Positions 13,144 to 19,009 of a stretch of 23,291 bases of DNA are shown here, piece after piece (position 1 is the first letter of the stretch; the number at the start of each line of letters is the position of its first letter). Below the pieces are notes generated by a model. The model was not told the DNA's origin, made no database searches, and was given only the letters and a program-made list of their open reading frames with translations. Source of the stretch: Nanobdellota archaeon. Its GTDB lineage: Archaea > Nanobdellota > Nanobdellia > Woesearchaeales > JAHJBD01. The position numbers and the translations under genes are program-made. Location of the stretch: contig JAHJBD010000189.1 in NCBI GenBank assembly GCA_018813725.1, positions 1 to 23,291 on the forward strand. Direction: 5' to 3'.

Positions 13144-13416
13144 TCATCTTTTATAAACTTCATCTCTAGAAGCGATATTGACAAACAGTATAAAGCCTTG
13201 CCTCACCTCGAAGGTAATCACTAACCACTCAGTTATATGCACCCTTTTTAGATTTTTCAGGTCATGGCTAAGGTTTTTGTAGCCATCTATAGAGACATCA
13301 TCCCTTGAGATTATCTCTTTGATCTTTCTGTTGATCGATCTTGCGATAACAGGATCTTGCTTTGCTAATTTACTTAATATTTTCTTAAAATCATCAGATA
13401 AGTCAAACTCAAACAT
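13144..13416 (-). CDS. RelE/ParE-family toxin
   Basis: 90 residues from ATG 13416 (MFEFDLSDDFKKIL). A longer frame to 13449 would overlap the antitoxin and is not preferred; AGGT lies 8 bases before ATG 13416. The fold signature is visible: an N-terminal strand, two helices (DDFKKILSKLAKQDPVIARSINRKIKEII), then YKNLSHDLKNLKRVHITEWLVITFEVRQGFILFVNIASRDEVYKR, with the family's R-H-I/V and the terminal SRDEVY strand. RelE-type toxins usually cleave mRNA in the ribosome. The gene starts 1 nt after the antitoxin stop, so both are made from one transcript. Probably an intact module. Confidence 0.85.
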   Translation of the reverse strand: MFEFDLSDDFKKILSKLAKQDPVIARSINRKIKEIISRDDVSIDGYKNLSHDLKNLKRVHITEWLVITFEVRQGFILFVNIASRDEVYKR

Positions 13417-13417
13417 C

Positions 13418-13675
13418 TTACATACCTGATATCTTGTCCAGCTCTGCAAGGCTCATCTTTTTCTTTTGGTATTTACTGTGATATCCTTTAACTATGTTAA
13501 GCACTTCAGTCACAAACTCTTCCTTAACTTCCTTCTCTACAAAATCTTCGCCGTACATCTCTGCAAACTTTTTAAGGGCGTCAGACTTGTCTTTTAGCCC
13601 ATACTTTTCTTTAACAACACCAAGAACCCTGTTGGTATAATCATCTATTTCCGCTCTAAATTGTGTTAAACTCAT
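13418..13675 (-). CDS. DUF2683-like antitoxin
   Basis: 85 residues. The segment TNRVLGVVKEKYGLKDKSDALKKFAEMYGEDFVEKEVKEEFVTEVLNIVK (residues ~14-63 as a region) resembles the archaeal DUF2683 group, small helical proteins with a ribbon-helix-helix-like start that are often encoded before RelE toxins. The C-terminal tail (KGYHSKYQKKKMSLAELDKISGM) would be the toxin-binding part. GGTGAT six bases before ATG 13675 is a good ribosome site. The palindrome just upstream is a likely site for autoregulation by the toxin-antitoxin complex. Confidence 0.8.
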   Translation of the reverse strand: MSLTQFRAEIDDYTNRVLGVVKEKYGLKDKSDALKKFAEMYGEDFVEKEVKEEFVTEVLNIVKGYHSKYQKKKMSLAELDKISGM

Positions 13676-13679
13676 TTTT

Positions 13680-13706
13680 TATCACCTTATGTGATTTTAA
13701 GTGATA
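13680..13706. promoter_or_regulatory. Operator-like inverted repeat of the toxin-antitoxin pair
   Basis: TATCAC (13680-13685) and GTGATA (13701-13706) form perfect inverted arms; adjoining TTA/TAA bases extend the symmetry with one extra base. A half site GTGATT (13691-13696) lies between. The element sits at the expected transcription start, between the TATA box (13715-13723) and ATG 13675, and overlaps the ribosome site. Confidence 0.5.
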
Positions 13707-13714
13707 CCAAGACA

Positions 13715-13723
13715 CTTATAAAC
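13715..13723 (-). promoter_or_regulatory. TATA-like box of the toxin-antitoxin pair
   Basis: GTTTATAAG on the minus strand, 40-48 nt before ATG 13675, giving a short leader that contains the operator-like repeat and the ribosome site. It lies immediately after the radical SAM stop codon. Confidence 0.55.
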
Positions 13724-13732
13724 ATTTCGGTT

Positions 13733-14584
13733 TTAAAGCCCTCTAAACATCTCAGGCTTAAGCCTTTCTTTATTATCTAATATTTCTTTCAATTGTTTTA
13801 ACATCATCTCTTTATCTTCAGGCAGTGTTCCACCGACAGATGCATAATTGCTAGCATGGTTGCTCCGAAAGATGCAGCTTTTAAGTTCTAAACCCTCGAT
13901 CATCCAGTAAAGTTCCTGCAAGTATTCGTAATTCTCAAGCTCATGCACCTCACTAGATTTCACCTTGTCATGAAACTCAGTACCTTTTACAACCATAAGT
14001 GTTAAAGCACCGATATAATCTGGCTGTATCTCATTGAGTATTGAGGCCGTAGCTTTAGCATGCTCTTTAGATTTCTCTTTCCCCCCAAGCCCGAGCAATA
14101 CTGTAACTGAAAGTTTTATCCCGGACTTTTTGATCTTCCTGCCAGCCTCTATCATCTCTTTTCTTGTAACGCCTTTCTTGATATCTTTTAATAATTCGTC
14201 AGACCCAGTCTCAACACCAAGGTATACTAGTTCCAGTCCCAATGTTCTTAATTCTTTAAGCTCAGCCAAAGACTTGTTCAAAGCTGTTCTTGGAGTTATA
14301 TAAGAAGAAACCCTCTCAACTTGTGGATATTTATCTTTTATGTACTGCAAAAGAACAACCAAATCTTCTTGTCTTATACTTACAGCATCACCATCAGCCA
14401 AAAATATCCGTCTTTCGTTATTATACCATTTATCCAATTCATCAATAACATCATAGATATCCCTAAACGCGAACTTCCGCTGCTTATAGCTCGGACAGAA
14501 AGTACAGGTATTGTTAGAGCAGCCAAGCATCGCAAGCAAGATAAAGCTGCTTGATTCTGAAGGCGGTCTGATTATTGCTTCCAT
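13733..14584 (-). CDS. Radical SAM protein
   Basis: 283 residues. The cluster-binding motif is CSNNTCTFC at Cys22, Cys27 and Cys30 (CX4CX2C, one residue longer in the first gap than the classic CX3CX2C but common in one branch of these enzymes). Further family features: FLADGDAVS (~60-68), a SAM-binding GxETGSDELLKDIKKG segment (~121-136), and KLSVTVLLGLGG (~155-166). The C-terminal RSNHASNYASVGGTLPEDK stretch is shared with a group of archaeal and bacterial radical SAM proteins sometimes annotated as coproporphyrinogen oxidase-like; I would not assign that activity. A TATA-like box at 14603-14614 lies about 24 nt before ATG 14584. The last 18 bases are repeated beyond the toxin-antitoxin pair. 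Confidence 0.88.
   Translation of the reverse strand: MEAIIRPPSESSSFILLAMLGCSNNTCTFCPSYKQRKFAFRDIYDVIDELDKWYNNERRIFLADGDAVSIRQEDLVVLLQYIKDKYPQVERVSSYITPRTALNKSLAELKELRTLGLELVYLGVETGSDELLKDIKKGVTRKEMIEAGRKIKKSGIKLSVTVLLGLGGKEKSKEHAKATASILNEIQPDYIGALTLMVVKGTEFHDKVKSSEVHELENYEYLQELYWMIEGLELKSCIFRSNHASNYASVGGTLPEDKEMMLKQLKEILDNKERLKPEMFRGL
13734..13751. repeat. Repeat copy inside the radical SAM gene end
   Basis: The partner of 13110-13127. It covers the codons for MFRGL and the first bases of the stop. The distance between the copies is 624 bp and contains only the toxin-antitoxin pair and its promoter. Confidence 0.75.
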
Positions 14585-14602
14585 ATATATGAAAAAGAAA
14601 AG

Positions 14603-14614
14603 ATTATATAAAAA
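14603..14614 (-). promoter_or_regulatory. TATA-like box of the radical SAM gene
   Basis: TTTTATATAATC on the minus strand, centred about 24 nt before ATG 14584. Confidence 0.5.
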
Positions 14615-14615
14615 A

Positions 14616-15140
14616 TTAAGCTAATTTTCTCTTAAAAAACTGTACCCCAAGGGCGATCGCTCCGCCAGCAAGCGCTGTGTAAAGCTGGAAAACGCCCATT
14701 GTTGTAAGGAACAATACAGGAACAACCTCCAAGTTTACTAGCACAAACGCTGCTGTAAAAAGGAATGCAGTCTTTGCTATCGATCCAGTTATCAATGTTC
14801 CAACCTTATTATACTTTATCAGCCTCTTAAAGACAAGCACAATTATCGCGTTGCTCACCCAGATAAAAGGTATCATGTAAACAAGGAACATGGTGAATGG
14901 CCCAAAGATAATTCCCCTTGAAAGAACTCCAAGGCTTGGAAGCATTATCACAGGCAATAATTTGTATCCTTTAAGGTTAAATGCTGCAAGTATAAGTGAT
15001 GCGTTTACTAGAGTTCCCACAAGAAACTGCGGATGCCCTGCAAAAAATGGCACAAAGAACGCCAGAGCAGAATAAACAAGAAGCTCAATATTTTCCTGTA
15101 AAAAACCCAATTTATAATCAGTCTTATTAATGTATTCCAT
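14616..15140 (-). CDS. Polytopic membrane protein, unknown function
   Basis: 174 residues from ATG 15140 (MEYINKTDYKLGFLQ). Longer frames start at 15149 and 15194, but the TATA-like box at 15161-15170 is 26 nt before ATG 15140 and would lie within the longest frame. About five hydrophobic spans are visible, with conserved-looking turns (VPFFAGHPQFLVGTLVN, LPSLGVLSRGIIFGPFTMF, VYMIPFIWVSNAIIV). The pattern recalls small S-component-like or poorly named bacterial membrane proteins, but I cannot assign a substrate. It is divergent from metG, with both promoters in the ~85-bp gap. Confidence 0.75.
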   Translation of the reverse strand: MEYINKTDYKLGFLQENIELLVYSALAFFVPFFAGHPQFLVGTLVNASLILAAFNLKGYKLLPVIMLPSLGVLSRGIIFGPFTMFLVYMIPFIWVSNAIIVLVFKRLIKYNKVGTLITGSIAKTAFLFTAAFVLVNLEVVPVLFLTTMGVFQLYTALAGGAIALGVQFFKRKLA

Positions 15141-15160
15141 AAAGAACATAATAATCAAGT

Positions 15161-15170
15161 TATTTAAATA
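15161..15170 (-). promoter_or_regulatory. TATA-like box of the polytopic membrane protein gene
   Basis: TATTTAAATA (palindromic) centred about 26 nt before ATG 15140. Confidence 0.5.
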
Positions 15171-15195
15171 ATTTTCGACTAAAAATTTCGACATT

Positions 15196-15203
15196 TTTAT
15201 AAA
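15196..15203 (+). promoter_or_regulatory. TATA-like box of metG
   Basis: TTTATAAA centred 26 nt before ATG 15226, consistent with a leaderless message. Confidence 0.6.
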
Positions 15204-15225
15204 TGGGTTCTGTTTCTTGCCAGTT

Positions 15226-17274
15226 ATGAAAACAAAACTGCCTAAAATAATCGTAACAAGCGCACTGCCGTATGCAAACGGCTCGATCCATGTAGGTCAT
15301 CTTGTAGAATATATCCAGACAGACATGTTTGTAAGGTTCTTAAAGCTTGCAGGTGAAGAGGCAGTATATTGCTGCGCAGATGACACGCACGGCGCACCGA
15401 TAGCGATAAAAGCAGACGAACTAAAGATCAAGCCAGAAGAGCTTATAGGAAAGTTCGCAAAAGAGCATCTTGAAGACTTCAAGAGTTTTCACATAGAATT
15501 TGATTCTTATTATTCAACAAACTCGCCTGAAAACAAGCATTTCTCAGACTTGATATTTGGCAGGCTAAAAGATAAAGGATATATATATACTAAAGAGATA
15601 GAGACAACATTCTGTGAACACTGCAAAAGAAGCCTTCCAGACAGGTATGTTAAAGGTAAATGCCCAAGGTGCGGCGCTGAAGACCAATATGGTGATGTCT
15701 GCGAAAAATGCAACTCAGCATATTCTACAGTTGACCTAGTCGAACCTTACTGCACAATATGTAAGAACGCACCTGTAAGAAAGGATTCAAAGCATTATTT
15801 CTTCAAGCTCTCAGCATTCTCAGAGCAGCTTAACAAGTGGCTTACTGAGAACAAAAAGCTCCAGCCTGAGATTGTGAACTATGTAAGGAACTGGATAAAA
15901 GAAGGATTGCAGGACTGGGACATATCGCGAGACGGGCCTTATTTCGGGTTCAACATCCCAGGAGAAAAGGATAAGTTCTATTATGTCTGGCTTGACGCTC
16001 CGATAGGTTACATCTCATCATATACAAATTATATTGGAAATGACGTTATCAAAGGCGAAGAAGGATGGAATTCCTCAAGGATTATCCATTTTATAGGAAA
16101 AGACATAATCTATTTCCATTTCCTATTCTGGCCAGCGATGCTTATGGCTTCTGGTTTCACACTTCCTGAGACACTTGTGGTTCACGGATTTTTGACTGTT
16201 AACGGAGAGAAGATGTCAAAATCCCGTGGAACATTCTTTACTGCAAGAGAATTTGCCCAAAAGTATGATCCAGAACACTTAAGGTTCTATTACGCTAAGG
16301 TCTTATCAAAAAAGATGTCAGACATTGACCTGGACTTCAAAGATTTCCAAGACAGTGTAAATAACGAGCTTGTAAGCAACATCGGCAACTTTTGTTACAG
16401 GACACTAAGTTTCTGCAATAAATACCTTGATTCTAAGATAGGTGCAATACCAAAAGAAAAGCTCATCCCTGAAGCTGAAAAGTTGATAGAGAATATCCAT
16501 AATGCATATTTTGACGCCAACTTTAACGAAGCTGTAAAAAACATCCTTCAGCTCAGTACTCTTGGAAACAAGTATTTCCAGGCGAATGAGCCATGGAAAA
16601 TGATCAAAGAAGACAAGGAAAAAGCAGGAGAGACCATAACACTATGCGCAAACTTAGTTAAGATACTAAGCATTGTCCTAAAACCTATACTTCCTGAGTT
16701 TTCCAAGAGATTGCAAGAACAGCTTGGTGTAAAAAACCTCAGCTGGCAAGATACAAAATTCAACTTCAAAGATACAAAGATTAATCAAGCTGAGATCTTG
16801 ATAGACAAGCTTGAGATAAAAGAAGACGAGACATTTCCTCTTGACCTAAAGGTTGCAAAGATACTTTCAGCAGAAGCGCATCCAGAAGCAGACAAATTAG
16901 TTGTGCTGCAAGTTGACCTAAATACAGAAAAAAGGCAGATTGTCGCAGGCATAAAGAACTATTATGAGCTCTCTGACCTTATCGAGAAAAAGATAGTGAT
17001 TGTCTCAAACCTAAAACATGCAAAACTAAGAGGCATTGAAAGCCAAGGCATGCTTCTTGCAGGAGAAGAAGGAAAGAAAGTAAGTTTGCTATTATCAGAC
17101 GCCAAGGTTGGCTCATCACTCCAGTTTGGAACAGTCAAGAACAATACTGCGCAAGTAAGCTTTGACGATTTCCTAAAAGTAAAGATGACTGTAAAAGACA
17201 GCAAAGTCTACTGGGACGAGAAAGAGCTAAAGAGCGTTACAGTAGAGAATATTTCTAAAGGAAAGGTCTGTTAA
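15226..17274 (+). CDS. metG: Methionyl-tRNA synthetase with fused C-terminal tRNA-binding domain
   Basis: 682 residues from ATG 15226; a TTG at 15217 is in frame but the TATA spacing fits ATG 15226. The enzyme joins methionine to its tRNA in the cytoplasm. Visible parts: the class I HIGH-type motif HVGH at residues 22-25 after ALPYANGSI; a connective-peptide domain with four cysteine knuckles (CEHC, CPRC, CEKC, CTIC, residues ~131-180) that bind zinc; WLDAPIGYISS; the KMSKS loop at 329-333; an anticodon-binding helical domain (~380-520); and an EMAPII/Trbp111-like OB-fold (LDLKVAKILSAEAHPEADKL, AGIKNYY, NLKHAKLRGIESQGMLLA; ~537-682). In many archaea that last domain is a separate protein. The stop codon lies inside the first copy of a 13-bp repeat that flanks the Fic gene. 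Confidence 0.97.
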   Translation: MKTKLPKIIVTSALPYANGSIHVGHLVEYIQTDMFVRFLKLAGEEAVYCCADDTHGAPIAIKADELKIKPEELIGKFAKEHLEDFKSFHIEFDSYYSTNSPENKHFSDLIFGRLKDKGYIYTKEIETTFCEHCKRSLPDRYVKGKCPRCGAEDQYGDVCEKCNSAYSTVDLVEPYCTICKNAPVRKDSKHYFFKLSAFSEQLNKWLTENKKLQPEIVNYVRNWIKEGLQDWDISRDGPYFGFNIPGEKDKFYYVWLDAPIGYISSYTNYIGNDVIKGEEGWNSSRIIHFIGKDIIYFHFLFWPAMLMASGFTLPETLVVHGFLTVNGEKMSKSRGTFFTAREFAQKYDPEHLRFYYAKVLSKKMSDIDLDFKDFQDSVNNELVSNIGNFCYRTLSFCNKYLDSKIGAIPKEKLIPEAEKLIENIHNAYFDANFNEAVKNILQLSTLGNKYFQANEPWKMIKEDKEKAGETITLCANLVKILSIVLKPILPEFSKRLQEQLGVKNLSWQDTKFNFKDTKINQAEILIDKLEIKEDETFPLDLKVAKILSAEAHPEADKLVVLQVDLNTEKRQIVAGIKNYYELSDLIEKKIVIVSNLKHAKLRGIESQGMLLAGEEGKKVSLLLSDAKVGSSLQFGTVKNNTAQVSFDDFLKVKMTVKDSKVYWDEKELKSVTVENISKGKVC

Positions 17275-17284
17275 CCACTACATT
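17270..17284 (+). repeat. Fic-flanking repeat, copy 1 (at the metG stop)
   Basis: Core GTTAACCACTACA at 17270-17282, extended by TT; the TAA is the metG stop codon. The same 15 bp recur at 18314-18328 beyond the Fic gene. Confidence 0.85.
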
Positions 17285-17308
17285 CTTCGTCTTTAAAATG
17301 GAAAATAT

Positions 17309-17329
17309 ATGTAGAGTTAACCACTACAT
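17309..17329. repeat. Fic-flanking repeat, copy 2, within an imperfect palindrome
   Basis: Core GTTAACCACTACA at 17316-17328. With its left side it forms an imperfect palindrome with arms ATGTAG and CTACAT around GTTAAC. The Fic stop codon (TAG, minus strand) lies in it. Being between two convergent genes, it could also act in transcript termination. Confidence 0.75.
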
Positions 17330-18241
17330 GAAATGATACTGTTCCAAATATTCTCTGAGGCAAAACCTACAGATAGCTTCAATTTTCCCTTTTCTGCTGT
17401 TATTTAAAGCAGAAAGGTAGTCATTTCTTTTACTGATGTGCACCGCAAAAGGAACAATTCCTTTATACATCAATAGCCAATTCATAAGTAGCCTCCCCAC
17501 CCGCCCATTACCATCAACAAAAGGATGGATTATTTCAAATTGAGCGTGGCTTTGGAAAGCAACTTCAAAATTATCTATTTTATGATATGCTCTTTTTATC
17601 CAATCCAGCAGTTTTGCCATCTTTTCATCAACAAAAAGATAGGAGCTAGTATAGATATCACCGATATAGTTTTGTACTCCCTTATATTTCCCAAGGGTCT
17701 CCTCAGATTCAATATTCCGATTCACTAACGCATGCAGTTCAAAAAGATCATGAGAAGTGGGCAGCCGATTGCAATTTTTTTCCAGATAATTCCATGCACC
17801 CAGAAGATTAGAAGCCATAAATAGTTCTTTCTTTGAATATCCGCCTGGCACAGTATCCTGAAAAAGATAATTATAGGTATCTTTAACAGTAAGTGTAGAA
17901 CCTTCTATCGCATTGCTGTGTGATACAAATACGCTTAAAAATCTCTCTTTTTCTTTCTCCTTTGATACTTTATCAAGAGACTTCAAGTATTGTTTATAAG
18001 AATCTGAAGCTTTTTTCAGAGCATGATGATCCTGATAAGATAGCTCATCTTTGAAATCTGTAAGAACCCAGTCCCGGCCCCCATAGGAGAATTTCATACA
18101 GTCAAATTCTTCTTTTAATACTGGCCTCTTTTTCCCAAGATATTTGATGGTTTTTTGGATTACCCTATCCTTATCTCTAACTGAATCAACCAGATACAAA
18201 TATTCGTTGTTTTTTATTTTTTTAGTTACAATACTTACCAT
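17324..18241 (-). CDS. Fic-domain protein (predicted AMP transferase, self-inhibited type)
   Basis: 305 residues. The Fic catalytic motif HPFVDGNGRVGR is complete at 239-250, with His239 as the catalytic base. An upstream helix carries SNAIEG at 109-114, matching the inhibitory (S/T)xxxE(G/N) motif, so this is the type with its inhibitor helix in the N-terminal part of the same chain. Residues ~5-37 form a small hairpin (KNNEYLYLVDSVRDKDRVIQKTIKYLGK region) like that seen at the start of some transposases and archaeal Fic proteins. Fic enzymes usually transfer AMP to target proteins; the target is unknown. The gene is convergent with metG. A TATA-like box (18261-18273) is 26 nt before ATG 18241, and repeat copy 3 lies between box and start. 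Confidence 0.93.
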   Translation of the reverse strand: MVSIVTKKIKNNEYLYLVDSVRDKDRVIQKTIKYLGKKRPVLKEEFDCMKFSYGGRDWVLTDFKDELSYQDHHALKKASDSYKQYLKSLDKVSKEKEKERFLSVFVSHSNAIEGSTLTVKDTYNYLFQDTVPGGYSKKELFMASNLLGAWNYLEKNCNRLPTSHDLFELHALVNRNIESEETLGKYKGVQNYIGDIYTSSYLFVDEKMAKLLDWIKRAYHKIDNFEVAFQSHAQFEIIHPFVDGNGRVGRLLMNWLLMYKGIVPFAVHISKRNDYLSALNNSRKGKIEAICRFCLREYLEQYHFM

Positions 18242-18248
18242 AAAGATA

Positions 18249-18261
18249 GTTAACCACTACA
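18249..18261 (+). repeat. Fic-flanking repeat, copy 3 (between TATA box and Fic start)
   Basis: GTTAACCACTACA preceded by GATA; the 17-bp string GATAGTTAACCACTACA is identical in copy 4. Its position over the predicted transcription start suggests an operator. Confidence 0.85.
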
Positions 18262-18273
18262 GATATTTAAATC
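18261..18273 (-). promoter_or_regulatory. TATA-like box of the Fic gene
   Basis: GATTTAAATATCT on the minus strand, centred 26 nt before ATG 18241. Confidence 0.55.
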
Positions 18274-18313
18274 TTTCGTTGCTGGTAAGAGACTAAAAAG
18301 TTTATAAATGATA

Positions 18314-18328
18314 GTTAACCACTACATT
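18314..18328 (+). repeat. Fic-flanking repeat, copy 4
   Basis: GTTAACCACTACATT, identical over 15 bp to the copy at the metG stop. It is 65 bp from copy 3; copies 1 and 2 are 46 bp apart. Confidence 0.85.
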
Positions 18329-18371
18329 AAACCAAAGGTTTATGTATTATGACCAAAGTAACACCCATAAA

Positions 18372-18503
18372 ATGATACTAAGATATATCATTAAACAAAT
18401 AAATAAGCTAGCAGGAAAAGAGCAATCAAGAGAGTTCTTGATGAGTTCAGAAAAGTCCATACCCATTGATGCAGCCATAAAAAGAGCTAAAATTAAATGG
18501 TAA
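18372..18503 (+). CDS. Possible 43-residue protein or gene remnant
   Basis: An ATG at 18372 opens 43 codons ending in TAA (MILRYIIKQINKLAGKEQ to IKRAKIKW). The peptide is basic and likely helical, with no span. A weak TATA-like TTTATGTA at 18339-18346 lies 29 nt upstream. It could be a small gene or the tail of a lost gene next to the Fic module. I recognise no family. Confidence 0.3.
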   Translation: MILRYIIKQINKLAGKEQSREFLMSSEKSIPIDAAIKRAKIKW

Positions 18504-18523
18504 TAATTCTGTGTTTTATTCCA

Positions 18524-18691
18524 TTATTCTGTAACTAATAACAGAATAACCAGAGAAGAATAATTTAATTCTGTAACATATAACAGAAAGAATTAACTGT
18601 TCTGTAATAGATTACAGAAATAGTAAACATCAATTACCAGCATTAAGCAACATTCTGTAACACATAACAATTTCTATTAAAGATAACAGAA
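18524..18691. promoter_or_regulatory. Array of five 20-bp palindromes upstream of the small regulator-like gene
   Basis: Consensus about TTCTGTAAYNNATWACAGAA. Copies: 18527-18546 (symmetry extends to 18524-18549), 18569-18588, 18600-18619 (a perfect arm match), 18653-18672 (right arm degraded) and 18672-18691 (left arm changed). The first four start 42, 31 and 53 bp apart, near whole helical turns; the fifth abuts the fourth and ends 4 bp before the TATA box. This is the layout of multiple operators for a dimeric DNA-binding protein. The 18504-18739 interval otherwise contains no gene. Confidence 0.75.
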
Positions 18692-18694
18692 AAG

Positions 18695-18703
18695 CTTATA
18701 TAG
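18695..18703 (+). promoter_or_regulatory. TATA-like box of the small gene/giant secreted protein unit
   Basis: CTTATATAG, followed by a GGGGATGG ribosome site at 18726-18733 and the TTG start at 18740. Confidence 0.55.
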
Positions 18704-18739
18704 CAATTATTCCAAAATTAGTTTTGGGGATGGTTTCAG

Positions 18740-19009
18740 TTGAGTAAAGATTTAAGACAGTACGCTCTATTTCTATATAGTCTTAGCAATCTAAAACAAA
18801 AGGATAAGGTCAAGACAATAAGAGAATTATTCGGCTATAAGGATAACAAGAAAGGTAAAGTGTATAGCCATTCTGGTATGCTAGAAAGCCTTGAATGCAG
18901 AAAGCTTGGCTCAAATGTGATATGTGTTCCGATTGAGCACACGATAAAATTCTCTAATTTCTTCAACTCAAAAGATATCAAGTTCAATATCGAAGAGGTG
19001 TGGATATGA
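18740..19009 (+). CDS. 89-residue protein, possibly a regulator, coupled to the giant secreted protein
   Basis: Starts at TTG 18740; an in-frame stop at 18719 allows no earlier start, the ATG at 18730 is out of frame, and GGGGATGG lies about 7 bases upstream. The protein (MSKDLRQYALFLYSLSNLKQKDKVKTIRELFG...) is basic in its N-terminal half, with a helix-turn-helix-like start, and ends in a beta-like segment (SNVICVPIEHTIKF, KFNIEEVWI). No export signal. I do not recognise the family. Its TGA overlaps the ATG of the giant secreted-protein gene. The palindrome array directly upstream makes it a candidate autoregulator, which is inference. Confidence 0.7.
   Translation: MSKDLRQYALFLYSLSNLKQKDKVKTIRELFGYKDNKKGKVYSHSGMLESLECRKLGSNVICVPIEHTIKFSNFFNSKDIKFNIEEVWI

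Noticed and set aside
17324..18241. Fic N-terminal hairpin as evidence for a transposase
   Set aside because: The likeness to transposase N-termini is limited to about 30 residues; the rest is a complete Fic protein without a DDE-type catalytic domain.
17270..18326. A CRISPR array based on the GTTAACCACTACA repeats
   Set aside because: Only four short copies, with spacing of 46, 933 and 65 bp and a gene between them; no regular spacers and no cas genes.
18524..18691. Palindrome array as a CRISPR or a tRNA-like structure
   Set aside because: Units are 20-bp palindromes with uneven 19-53 bp spacing next to a TATA box, and no tRNA arms or conserved loop sequences are present; operators fit better.
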